The notes below the pieces were generated by a model. That model had not been told where the DNA came from, made no database searches, and saw only the letters and a program-made list of their open reading frames with translations. Made by a program: the position numbers and the translations under genes. Below, in pieces: positions 18,832-28,592 of a stretch of DNA of 64,000 bases (its first letter is position 1; every line of letters starts with the position of its first letter). Source of the stretch: JASHPR01 sp963739645 (lineage in GTDB: Bacteria; Actinomycetota; Actinomycetes; Streptosporangiales; Streptosporangiaceae); the NCBI GenBank assembly GCA_963739645.1, contig CAVUBM010000088.1, positions 74,520 to 138,519 of the forward strand, written 5' to 3'.

Positions 18832-19524
18832 ATGCAAACCGAGGAACGCTTGATCGCCGAGGCTGCTCAGGCCAACCGGGCTCTCGGCGCCGCCGGGCAG
18901 TCGGACATGGTGTGGGGCCACGCCTCGATCCGCGATCCCGAAGGCCGCGGGGTCTGGATGAAGGCAGCGGGCTGGTCGTTCGAGGAGCTGAGCGCCGGCC
19001 GGGTCGTGCTGGTCACGGCCGCGGGCGAGGTGCTGTCGGGCACCGAGCGCAGGCACATCGAATACCCCATCCACACCGAGCTGATGAACGCCAGGCCCGA
19101 TGTGAACAGCGTCGTGCACACGCACGCCCCGGCCGCGGTGGCCTTCGCCGCGCTGGATGAGCCGCTGCTGGCGATCTCGCACGACGGGGTCGAATTCGCC
19201 GAGCCGCAGATCGCGCGCTTCACCCAGACCGGCAGCCTGATCAGCTCGGCCGGGCTGGGCCAGGCGCTGGCCAAGACGGTCGGCGACGGGGTCGGCTGCC
19301 TGATCCCTCGGCACGGGCTGGTGACCGTCGGGCCCGATGCCGCGACGGCGGTGATGCGCGCGCTGCTGCTCGCCCGGGCGTGCGATGTTCAGCTGAGGGC
19401 CATGGCGGCCGGCCAGATCCGCCTGTGGTCCGATCCGGCCGAGATCGCCCTGAAGAAGGCGGAGGTCTGGCCGGAATCACAGATCAGCGCCGGATATGCC
19501 TACCTGTGCCGCCGGTCCGGCTGA
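18832..19524 (+). CDS. Class II aldolase/adducin-family protein
   Basis: 230 residues with AAGGAGAGG upstream. Zinc ligands of class II aldolases are present in VVHTHAPAAVAFA (about residues 95-107) and RHGLVTVG (about 160). The activating Glu equivalent is probably in RRHIEYPIHTEL. The family includes fuculose-phosphate aldolase and several decarboxylases acting on aromatic hydroxy acids, so a role after or beside gentisate cleavage is possible. It lies 37 bp after the cupin gene in the same direction. Confidence 0.82.
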   Translation: MQTEERLIAEAAQANRALGAAGQSDMVWGHASIRDPEGRGVWMKAAGWSFEELSAGRVVLVTAAGEVLSGTERRHIEYPIHTELMNARPDVNSVVHTHAPAAVAFAALDEPLLAISHDGVEFAEPQIARFTQTGSLISSAGLGQALAKTVGDGVGCLIPRHGLVTVGPDAATAVMRALLLARACDVQLRAMAAGQIRLWSDPAEIALKKAEVWPESQISAGYAYLCRRSG

Positions 19525-19556
19525 CGTGCGGGCTCGCAAATGGCATGATCCGCGCT

Positions 19557-20423
19557 ATGAGGGAGATTGCGGTCGGTGTCGTCGCACCGGCCTACGTCAA
19601 CGTCCCGCTGTGGGTGGCGCAGCAGCGCGGGCTCCTCGAGCGCTGCGGGCTGCGTGCCACCGAGCGGATCCTCGGCACCACTCACGGAGTGACGAACGCG
19701 CTGCGGGGCGGCGAGGTAGACATTGCGCTGACCGCGCCGGAGGGCAGCATCGCGGATGCCATGGCCGGCGGTCCGCTTCGCGTGGTGGCGGGTCTCATCG
19801 ACCGGCCGCCACTGTCGATGATCGCGTTACCCCGGCACCACGCGTTCGGCGACCTGCGCGGCGGCCGGATCGGGACATCGTCCCTGAAGGAGGGCACCCG
19901 GCACGTCGCGGAACGGATGCTTGCCGCGCATGGCCTGGCCTACCCGGCCGACTACGAGTTCGTGCTCGAAGGCTCGCATGTCGAACGATGGAAGGCGCTG
20001 CAGGCCGGGGCGATCGACGCGGCGCTGCAGATGCTCCCGTATGACTACATCGCCACCGACGCCGGCTTCACGAACCTGGGGCCTGTGACCGAGGAATTTG
20101 CCCTGAATGCCGTCTGCATCAGCCATCTGGCTGAACGGGCCTGGGTCACGGACTTCCTGCAGGCCCTGTCCGAAGCAACGGAATGGTTCCGCGGCCACAT
20201 CGAGGAGTCGGCGGCTATCGCCGCGGCGCGCACATCGATCGAGCCGCGCTACGCCCGGCTGGCCTGTGCGGCGCTGGCCGCCGACGGGGTTATCCCGCGG
20301 GATCTGCGGTCCGGGCCCGGCGCCCTCGCCGCGGCGGTCGACGCACTGCGGTCCAGCGGCCTGATCCCGCCAGACGCGCCGGACCCGATCCGCGCCGCCG
20401 TCGATTATTCGTACCTCGGATGA
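19557..20423 (+). CDS. Leaderless solute-binding-protein-like (NMT1/SsuA-type) protein
   Basis: About 288 residues; ATG 19557 or 19545 could be the start, and neither has a good ribosome-binding site. The sequence shows a type 2 periplasmic-binding-protein fold: VNVPLWVAQQRGLLERCGL, then NALRGGEVDIALTAPEGSI, and GTSSLKEGTRHVAERMLAAHG. There is no signal peptide or lipobox, and no ABC permease or ATPase follows. Cytosolic enzymes such as 4,5-dihydroxyphthalate decarboxylase share this fold, so an enzymatic role in the aromatic pathway is as likely as transport. It overlaps the next gene by ATGA. Confidence 0.65.
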   Translation: MREIAVGVVAPAYVNVPLWVAQQRGLLERCGLRATERILGTTHGVTNALRGGEVDIALTAPEGSIADAMAGGPLRVVAGLIDRPPLSMIALPRHHAFGDLRGGRIGTSSLKEGTRHVAERMLAAHGLAYPADYEFVLEGSHVERWKALQAGAIDAALQMLPYDYIATDAGFTNLGPVTEEFALNAVCISHLAERAWVTDFLQALSEATEWFRGHIEESAAIAAARTSIEPRYARLACAALAADGVIPRDLRSGPGALAAAVDALRSSGLIPPDAPDPIRAAVDYSYLG

Positions 20424-21919
20424 ACACCTACGACGTGGCCGTCGTCGGCGGCGGACCGGTAGGCATGTGGCTCGCGGCCGAGCTGCACCGTGGCGGAGTG
20501 CGTCCGGTCGTCCTGGAACGCCGCGCGGAGCGGCCGCCGTACTCGAAGGCGCTCACGATCTACCCGCGCACCGTGGAGCAGTTCGCGCTGCGCGGGCTTG
20601 TGGACCGCTGGCTGGCCGAAGGCACCCCGGTGCCGTCCTCGCATTTCGCGATCCTGAAGAACCGGCTGGACTTCTCGTTCCTCGACACCCGCTATCCCTT
20701 CACGCTCTTCCTGCCGCAGCGCCGGACCGAGGAGCTGCTGGAGGAGCACCTGACCGAGCTGGGCGTGCCGTACCTGAGGCGGCACGCCGTCACCGGCCTG
20801 AGGGAGGATGAGACCGGCGTCGACCTCGACGTGGACTCGCCCGAGGGGCCGGCGGTCGTCCGTGCTGCCTACGTGGTGGGATGCGACGGCGCCGCGAGCG
20901 TGGTCCGCGCCGCGGCCGGGATCGACTTCGCGGGGACCCCGGACACCTGGCAGACGATCCTGGGCGATGTCGAGCTGACCGACCCGCCGCAAGCCGCGAC
21001 GCTCACCCTGAACCAGCCAGGCGGATCGGTCTACATGGTGGCGCTGGGCGGCGGCCGGTACCGGCTGGCCGCCATCGACCACTCGACGTTGTACGACCCG
21101 GCCGACAAGCCGGTGACCTTCGGGGATCTGCGGGCGAGCGCGTTGCGGCTCGCGGGAACCGACTTCGGCATGCGGGAGACTCCCGACGCGTGGCTGAGCC
21201 GGGTGGGCAACGCGACCAGGCAGGCGGCTTGCTACCGGGCGGGGCGGGTGCTGCTCGCCGGGGACGCGGCGCACATCCATTACCCGGCTGGGGGACAGGG
21301 CCTGAACCTCGGGCTGCAGGACGCCACCAACCTGGGCTGGAAGCTGGCCGCCGAGATCCGCGGCTGGGCGCCGCCCGGTCTGCTGGACAGCTACCACGAC
21401 GAGCGGTACCCCATCGGCCTCGACGTGATCGACGACTCTCTCGCGCAGTGTGGGCTGTTCGCCAACCCGAGCCGGGAGGGTGTCGCGCTCCGGGACCGGT
21501 TCGACGAATTCCTCGGCGCGCACCCATCCCTCTGCCGTGAGCTAGCCTTCCGCCTCTCCGGCCTGGCTATCCACTACCGGGCCACCGGACAGCTTGCCGG
21601 CCAGCGAGTGCCCGACCTCGACCTGCGCGATGCCCCGGCCGCCACCATCTTCGGCCTGCTGCACTCCGCGAAGCTCGTCCTGCTCAACCTGGGCTCCGCG
21701 GCGGTCGTGCCCGCTGGCTTCACCGATCGCCTGGATGTCGTGACCGCGAGACTCGCCGGAGATCACCCAGAATGGGCCGGTGTCCGGACCTTGCTGATCC
21801 GTCCCGACGGCTACACCGCCTGGGCAACCAAGGCCGACGACGCGCCGCCGCTGGCGACGTGGCTCGGTGACTCCGGCCCCCGCCAGGCAGCACGGCAATC
21901 CGGTCACGCCGCGTCGTAG
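20420..21919 (+). CDS. FAD-dependent aromatic hydroxylase (MhpA/phenol hydroxylase-like)
   Basis: 499 residues from ATG 20420, coupled to the preceding gene by a 4-nt overlap. FAD motifs are VAVVGGGPVGMWLAAELHRGG at the N-terminus, VVGCDGAASVVRAAAGIDF, and LLAGDAAHIHYPAGGQGLN (about 275-293). The extra C-terminal 100 residues (ATIFGLLHSAKLVLLNLG then LLIRPDGYTAWA) match the thioredoxin-like tail of the 3-(3-hydroxyphenyl)propionate and phenol hydroxylase group. This second hydroxylase suggests two successive ring hydroxylations, or a different substrate from that of the 16474 gene. Confidence 0.85.
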   Translation: MNTYDVAVVGGGPVGMWLAAELHRGGVRPVVLERRAERPPYSKALTIYPRTVEQFALRGLVDRWLAEGTPVPSSHFAILKNRLDFSFLDTRYPFTLFLPQRRTEELLEEHLTELGVPYLRRHAVTGLREDETGVDLDVDSPEGPAVVRAAYVVGCDGAASVVRAAAGIDFAGTPDTWQTILGDVELTDPPQAATLTLNQPGGSVYMVALGGGRYRLAAIDHSTLYDPADKPVTFGDLRASALRLAGTDFGMRETPDAWLSRVGNATRQAACYRAGRVLLAGDAAHIHYPAGGQGLNLGLQDATNLGWKLAAEIRGWAPPGLLDSYHDERYPIGLDVIDDSLAQCGLFANPSREGVALRDRFDEFLGAHPSLCRELAFRLSGLAIHYRATGQLAGQRVPDLDLRDAPAATIFGLLHSAKLVLLNLGSAAVVPAGFTDRLDVVTARLAGDHPEWAGVRTLLIRPDGYTAWATKADDAPPLATWLGDSGPRQAARQSGHAAS

Positions 21920-22017
21920 CAGCACGGTTGTCTTGGTTCGCTGGGCCGAACCGGGTCCGCCAGATCGGCACAATCCGCCGAAGACCCGGCCGTTTTCCGC
22001 GTCTATGCTCGGCTGCC

Positions 22018-23751
22018 ATGGTCACATCCCGCGAAACTCCCGCCACGCCGTTCCGGATCTGGATCGAGCGAGCTGAACAGCTCGGTGCCCGGGGACGCTT
22101 CGAGATAGGCGTCCCGATGCGCGACGGGATCGAGCTGGCCGCCGACGTCTACCTGCCGGCGGGCGCCGAGGAGAAGCCGGTGCCCGCCATCGTGACGGTC
22201 ACGCCGTACGGCAAAGAGGGCGAGACGCTGGTCGGTGACGAGGCCTTGCTCTACCAGTCGCACGGCTACGCGTTCGTGGCCGCCGACGTACGCGGGCGGG
22301 GCAAGTCGGAGGGAGACTGGCTCGCGTTCGTCAACGACGCCAAGGACACCCATGACGTCATCGAGTGGGCCGCCGCCCAGCCCTGGTGCAACGGAAAGGT
22401 CGGGCACGACCGGGCTCAGCTACATGGGCTGGGTGCAGTGGGCCGCGGCGTCGGAGCGGCCGCCGCACCTGCGCGCGATGGTCTCCACGTCGGCCGCCGG
22501 GCGCTGGCAGCAGGAGATCCCGTACACCAACGGTGTCTTCCAGCTCTACTTCGCCTGGTGGGCCTACTGCCACCCGGCGCCGGATCCTGGATTTCTACGG
22601 GCTCGAGCACTCCGGACTGGAACGAGATCCTGCGGACGCTCCCGTTCGAAGGATATTGGCGAAGATCATCAACGCGGACGGGGCCGAACTGGGACGACCT
22701 GTGCGCGCCACGACACCCTCGATGACTTCTACCGGGCGCTGCGCTATGAAGACCGCTACGCCCGAGATCGACGTGCCGTGCCTGCACGTGACCGGGTGGT
22801 ACGACCAGGAGGACCTGCTCGGCGCGTTCCACCACTACGAGCACATGCGCGACGATGTCGCCGGCCCGCGACGTCGCAGTACCTGCTGGTCGGCCCGTGG
22901 AGTCACGTCAAGTCCCGGCAGCCCGACTCGGAATGCGGCGGCGTCGACTTCGGCCCGGACGCGGCGCACGACATGGACGCCGAGCACCTGCGCTGGTTCG
23001 ACCACTGGCTCAAGGGCCACGACACTGGGTCTCGGCGACGTCGACCGGGTCCGGGTCTTCGAGCCGGGCCGCAACGCCTGGCGCGGCGCGGCCCGCTGGC
23101 CGCTCAGCGACTCGGCCTCGTCGCTGTACCTCGCGCCTGGGCCGCCGTGCTCGAGCCAGCCGCGGAGGCCGAGTCGGCGGACGAGTTCCGCTACGACCCG
23201 GCCGACCCCGCGCTCACCGGCCTCGACGTGCGCAAGTACCCGTTCGAGGACGTCCCGCTGGACCAGACCGCAACCGAGACCCGAGACGACGTGCTGAGCT
23301 TACACCAGCGAGCCGCTCACCGAGGCGGTCACCGTGTCGGGCTGGGGCACGGCCGAGCTGCACGGCAGCTCGGACGGCGATGACACCGACTGGCATGTGC
23401 AAGCTCACCGACGTCACGCCCGATGGCCGCTCGCTCACGCGTCACCCAGGGCTGCCTGCGGGCGGCCTGCCGGGACTCCCTGGAGGAGCCGAGCCGCGCT
23501 GGTCCCCGGCGAGATCGTACCAGTTCAACGTGGAGCTGTGGCCGACGCACCACGTGTTCCTGCCCGGTCACCGCATCCGGCTGACCGTGACCAGCAGCGA
23601 CTTCCCCTGGTTCGCGCGGAGCCTGAACCGGTTCGGCCCGGTGCGGTCCCAGGCGGAGCCGCGGGTCGCGGTCAACACGGTGCGGCAGGGCGGCGCGCAC
23701 GCCTCACGGCTGGTGCTGCCGGTGGAGGGCGGCGCGCCCGCTCAGTCGTAG
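22018..23751 (+). pseudogene. CocE/NonD-type serine hydrolase (S15-like), frameshifted
   Basis: A protein of roughly 575 residues is recognisable across three frames. The N-terminus (RFEIGVPMRDGIELAADVYLP and AFVAADVRGRGKSEGDW) runs to about 22405. The nucleophile motif GLSYMGW follows in a second frame. VPCLHVTGWYDQEDLLGAFHHY, carrying an active-site Asp, lies near 22780. The jelly-roll C-terminal domain ends in SSDFPWFARSLNRF. At least six single-base shifts are needed. The enzyme would be an esterase/acylase of the cocaine esterase or alpha-amino-acid ester hydrolase type. It ends 10 nt into the convergent D-aminopeptidase gene. Confidence 0.8.
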
Positions 23752-24591
23752 GTGTAATCGGTGGCCGCGCAGCCCGCGCCCACCGTCAGGAGCACCCGCA
23801 GGAGCCGGTACATCTCGGGGTAGTTGGTCGAGGTGTACTCGATCTCGCGCGGCGCGACGCGTTTCATGCCGGGCAGGTTCTCGCACAGGGCGGCGGTGGT
23901 GGTGGAGTTCCAGCCGACCCGCAGGGTGGTGGGCGACTCCACGCGATAGGGCACGTACGTCCCCTCGCCCGGGGCGACGCCGGCGATCGCGCGCCGGGCG
24001 CCGTCCCTGATCAACTCCTGGGCGACCGGGATGCGGCGACGTGGCGGTGTACTTGTCGATCGCCTCCTTCACCTCCACGGCCTCGACGTCGCCGAGGCAA
24101 TCTCGGCCCTCTTCGCAGAGGACGTCATCGCCGGTGATCAGGGCGACCGGGACGCCGAACCACCCGGCCAGGGCGGCGTTCAGGCGCAACTCCCCCGCCG
24201 GTTCGTCGTTGAGGAACACGCCGAGGACGTCACGGCTGCGCATCGTGTGGTTCAGCACGCCGTCGCCGTGCCCGGCGGGCGTGGTAGCCGACGAACATAG
24301 TGGCGCGGTGTCGGAGTCTATGCCCTGCATCATCCCGAAGGACTTGCGGCGCCCACGGATGACCTTCGCGCGCGGGTCGAGTTGCTCCTGGAGCAGGTTG
24401 AGCATGCCGCCGTGCGAGTCGTTCACGAGCACGTCGGTGGCCCCGGCCTCGAAGCACCCGGCAATGGCGGCGTTGCATTCGGCCGTCATCAGGCGGCGGC
24501 AGTACTCATAATGTGGCGCGCCGAGCATCGTGTCGGCGGCCTCGGCGACGCCGGAGATGCCTTCCATGTCGACCGAGATGTGTACTTTCAC
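23742..24591 (-). CDS. M55 D-aminopeptidase (DppA-type), two frameshifts
   Basis: Start GTG 24591 overlaps the permease stop (GTGA). The zinc ligands of Bacillus DppA are at the canonical positions: Asp8 and Glu10 in SVDMEGISG, and His60 in VNDSHGGM. The frame breaks near 24285 (around the MFVGYHA motif region) and near 24030, and reading resumes into a C-terminus ending in TDYTYD. The family forms a decameric zinc peptidase that cleaves D-Ala-D-Ala or D-amino-acid peptides. Coupling to a dipeptide transporter supports uptake followed by cytosolic hydrolysis. Whether the shifts are real or assembly errors is open. Confidence 0.83.
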
Positions 24592-25553
24592 TCCGCCTGC
24601 TCCTTGTGTCGTCCCGTTGCCGCCGCCGCGCTGCAGTTGCTCGCGGCTCCTCGTCCGAGCCGCACCTCGAGCGAGTCCCGGACGGCGTCGCCAAGAAGGT
24701 TGAACGCCACGACCGTGATCACGATGCACAAGCCGGCGGGGTAGATCAGCCACCAGTAGCCGTCGAAAACATAGTCCAGGCCGTCGTTGAGCATTTCGCC
24801 CCAGTTCGCGGCGGGCGGCGGCGGACCGAGCCCTAGGAAGCTCAGCGCGGCGAAGAGCAGGATGGCATTGGCCACCTCGAAGGTCGATTGCACCGCGACC
24901 GTCCCGATCACGTTGCGGACCAGGTGCCGGTCACGATCCGCAGCGGCCGTTCACCGATCATCTCGGCCGCCTTCACGTAGTCGAGGGTTCGGAGCACCAG
25001 GACCTCGCTGCGGACCAGACGGGCGGTGATCAGCCACGAGATCAGCCCGAGCATGAAGATCACCGTGACGACGCTCGGGGTGACGATGGTGGCCAGCAGG
25101 AGGACCAGGAGCAGCGTCGGGATGGCGAGAAGCCGTCGACGATCCGCATCATGACCGAGTCCAGCCAACCTCCGACGAAGCCGGCAATCGCGCCCCAGAG
25201 CGTCCCGACGATCGCGGCGATGACGGCGGCGGCCAGGCCGACTTCCAGCGACGACCGGCCGGCGACCATCAGCCGCCCGAGGATGTTGTAACCCACGGGG
25301 TCGGTACCGAGCGGGAACTGGGCGCTGGGGGGCTGGGTGATCTGCAGCAGGTTCGGATGGACTGGTTGGTCGGATAGATCAGCGGGCCGACGAAGCTGAA
25401 CAGCACCATGAGGACGATGATGACCAGCCCGATCACTCCCAGGCGGTTGCGGCAGAAGTCGCGGACGGCCCCGCGCAGCGAGCGGACTGCCGACCGCCGG
25501 CTCGCCCGGCAGCAGCGGGGCACTGCGGGTCCGAGAACGTCGGCGGAGGTCAT
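24588..25553 (-). CDS. dppC: Dipeptide-type ABC transporter permease DppC, frameshifted
   Basis: The start at ATG 25553 overlaps the expected stop of the preceding permease (ATGA). The first membrane segment is GVIGLVIIVLMVLFSFVGPLIYP. Later segments include SSLEVGLAAAVIAAIVGTLWG, and the EAA-type loop is RTLDYVKAAEMIGE. The typical ILLFAALSFLGLGPPPP ends the permease core, followed by WWLIYPAGLCIVITVVAFNLLGD. Frame shifts fall near 25360, 25125 and 24935. It is one of two permeases of an oligopeptide/dipeptide importer. No ATPase genes are present in the window. Confidence 0.83.
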
Positions 25554-26500
25554 CCCGCTGAATACCGTGATCCGGGGGTCCAAAATGGCGTAGGCGACGT
25601 CGGCCAGCAGGTTGCCAAGTACCGTGGCGCCCGCGATCACGACGGTGAACCCCATCAGCACGGGGTAGTCATGCGCACCGGCCGCGCTCCAGAACAGCCA
25701 CCCCATCCCGGGGTAGTTGAAGACGGCCTCGACGACGACCGCGCCGGATAGCACGGCAGGCAGGCTGAGCCCGATCAAAGTGATGATGGGCAGGAGGCTG
25801 TTGCGCAGGAGGTGCCGCGTTACCATCGCCAGTTGGACAGGCCCTTGGCCCTGGCCGTGCGGATGTAATCCTGCAGCAGGTTGTCGATCGCCGACGAGCG
25901 CATAAACCGGCTGAACTGCGCCACGGTGACGATGGTGAGCGTGGCGACCGGCAGCACCAGTGCGCCGGGATCGCCGAGCGCCGCTCCCACCGCGCTCCCT
26001 GTGGCCCTTCGGAAGGGAACATATGGAGCGTGGCCGAGAAGGCGACGATCAGCAGGATGCTCAGCCAGAACGTTGGCATCGAGTAACCCACGAACGAGAC
26101 CGTCGTAAAAGTGTGGTCGAGCAACTTGTTCCGCCGGAGCGCCTGGATGACCGATGGGAATGGCGATGATCAATGCGAACACGTAGGAAACGCCCACGAG
26201 CAGGGCCGTCTTCGGCAGGTCGAGGCCCAGCAGGGACCTGACCGACTGGTCGAAATGATAAGAGAAGCCGAGGTTGCCGTGAACAAGGCGGTCGAGGTAG
26301 AGCAGGTACTGCATCGGCAGTGCACGGTTGTAACCGTTCGCTTCGTCGAAGGCCGCGATCGCGCCCGGCGTGGCGTGGATCCCGAGCAACGCCCGCGCCG
26401 GGCTACCTGGCAGGAAATGCAGCATGGCGAACACGATCAACGTAACGACCAGGACCACGACGACGGCCTGGGCCGTACGCCTGCACAAGGTACTGGTCAT
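25550..26500 (-). CDS. dppB: Dipeptide-type ABC transporter permease DppB, frameshifted
   Basis: Starts at ATG 26500 with AVVVVLVVTLIVFAMLHFLPGSPA, the usual DppB opening. GNLGFSYHFDQSV and TALLVGVSYVFALIIAIPIG follow. The EAA loop IRTARAKGLSNWRW and the C-terminal NYPGMGWLFWSAA segment are also present. Shifts occur near 26170, 26005 and 25825, with one at about 25577. Removing one base at the last site turns the end into DPRIRYSAG followed by TGA, giving a perfect ATGA overlap with dppC. That strongly suggests an inserted base rather than a natural fusion. Confidence 0.83.
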
Positions 26501-26517
26501 CGATGGCTGCGGCCCTC

Positions 26518-28344
26518 TCAGGACTTCAGGGACCAGGACGACGGGTAGATGTGAGCGGTGGAGTCCTGGGCCGCCACCCCGCCGAGCTTCGGGAGAGATG
26601 GCCGAGATCTGGTAGGCGGCGTTGGGGAACCAGAGCACCGGGAGCTGTTTGGCCACGTAAGCTGGTACTTGTAAAAGCGTCTGTCGAGGCTGCCTTGTTC
26701 TCGGTGAGCCCGTCGATCAGGCTGCACCTGTTTGTTGCAGTAGTTGCCGCCGTTTGTCGCGCCGCCGCAGCCGAACAGGCTGTCGCCGTCGGGGTAGTAA
26801 ATGGGGACGTAGGTGTAGACCGGCGACGCGATGAGACTCAGGGCGGTCGAGCTGGCAGGGCACTTTGCGGCGGTTTGCCGATGCAGGCGTAGCCGTCGGC
26901 CAGCACCGTGTTATAGGGCGCCTGGGACAGGGCCAGCTGGATGCCGTCCGAGCCGAAGGACGAGCGCATGACCGCCACCTCGTCGTCGGAGGCGGCATGC
27001 CGCTCGAGTACAGGAGCGGGATCTCGAGCTTGGTCCCGGCCGCGATGTCTGCGCCGCACTCGCCGTGGCCGTCCCGGCCTGGTGCACGTCGCTGCCCGCC
27101 CGATGCGGAATCGACCAGCCATGTTCCGCTAGGAGCTTGCTGGGCCGCCGGGGCTGTACGGGTACGGGTTGGTCTTCTCCGCCGGGTTGAGGAAGTTCGC
27201 CGGGAACGTCGGGACCGGGCCGTACGTCGGGGTCCCGTAGCCGCGCAGGATCGCCCGGATGTACGCCGGCTGGTCGATGAGGGTCTGCATCGCCTCCCGG
27301 ATGTAGAGCTGATTCTCCAGCGCGGCGTACTTCGGGTTGCTGAAGTTGAACCCGATGAACGTGAGGCCCCACTCGTACCAGGGCTCGATCGAGAAGCCCT
27401 GGGACTTGAGGGAGCCCAGCGCGCCGACCTCGGTGGCGGGGACGTAGCCGTAGTCGACGCTGCCGGACTGGAGGGCGTTGAACTCAGCCGTGGCGCTGGT
27501 GAACGGCAGTTCCTCGAACTCGCTGATCTTCGGCTTGTCCGGGCCGGAGTACGTCTTGTTCGGGAGCAAGATCATCTGCCCGGTGACCTGGAAGCCGGTT
27601 TTCGGCTCGAGGTGCCACGGCCCGTCGACCACCTGCCACAGCGGGTTGGTGTCCCAGGTCGACAGCGATAACGACTCCTTGTTCAGGTAGGCGTAGACCT
27701 TTTCGGCGCCGGCCTTCGTCTCGTCGTAGTTGCCCGACCGCACCGGTGGCCGACGTCTTGTCCCAGACCGCTTGCGGGATCGGCGTGAGCATCGACAGCC
27801 CGTTGTAGAGCAGGTACGTCGGGTTGTAGGTCAGGTTCAGCTTCAGTACGAACGTGTTCGGCGACGGAGCCGAATGCTGGCCACATGGTCCATCCAGCCG
27901 CCAGGCACGTAGGCGGCGCTGGTTCTTCTCGGCCAGCAGCAGGTTCATCCAGAACACCAGGTCCCGCGACGTGACCGGCTTCCCGTTCGACCATTCGTAC
28001 TTCTTCAGCGTCATCGTGACGGTCTTGCCGTCGTCGGAGAACACCGGCGGGTTGGCCATCCACAGGGGGTAGTTGATCGTGGCCTGATCGTTGTTGGGGT
28101 GGCCGAACCAGTACAGCGGCAGCCACATCAGCGGTTGCAGGTAGGTGATGTTGTTGTTGCCCGAGTTGGCCCCGTCGTAGAGCGGGAAGATGTATGTCGG
28201 CGGCGAGCCGGGCTGCTCGGCGAAGGTCACGACGCCGCCGGTCTGGGGTTTGCCGCCCGAACTCGATCCGGTGCCCGTGCTGCAGGCAGACAGAAGAAGC
28301 GCGATAAGGCCGGCAGCGGCGGCAAGCGTCCGACGACAGTTCAT
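26518..28344 (-). CDS. Dipeptide/oligopeptide-binding lipoprotein, frameshifted
   Basis: A CGGGAG ribosome-binding site precedes ATG 28344. The signal peptide has a lipobox (LIALLLSAC, Cys about residue 21) followed by a Ser/Gly linker. The SBP family 5 (DppA/OppA) fold follows, with GGVVTFAEQPGSPPTYIFPLYD, DGKTVTMTLKKYEWSNG, and KNYxPGPF-like segments later (LTFIGFNFSNPKYAALEN). At least six frame shifts (about 27905, 27745, 27140, 26905, 26835 and 26610) interrupt it; the C-terminus ends in STAHIYPSSWSLKS. It is the first gene of the transporter/D-aminopeptidase operon. Confidence 0.83.
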
Positions 28345-28592
28345 GGTGACTCCCGTTCCATCCGTGGGATCTCCCCCGGCTGGTATCCCTGTCGATCCGT
28401 ACTGGATCGCTGGCGCCGCGCGGAAGTCAGCCTGGCCCGCGACGGCGCGGGCGGGCAGCAGATGCTGGCCGCTTTTGGTCTGCTTTGCAGGCCAGTATCG
28501 CGTTCGGGAGAGTTAGGGATCTATGTGGTGATGGCCGAAGATGACGAGGGTGGTTCGTCGGATTCAACGATGGCCCGTCGGCCAGCCGGCGG

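Noticed and set aside
25550..25600. Natural DppB-DppC fusion protein
   Set aside because: They are in one frame only because of an extra base near 25577; removing it restores a normal DppB end and an ATGA overlap.
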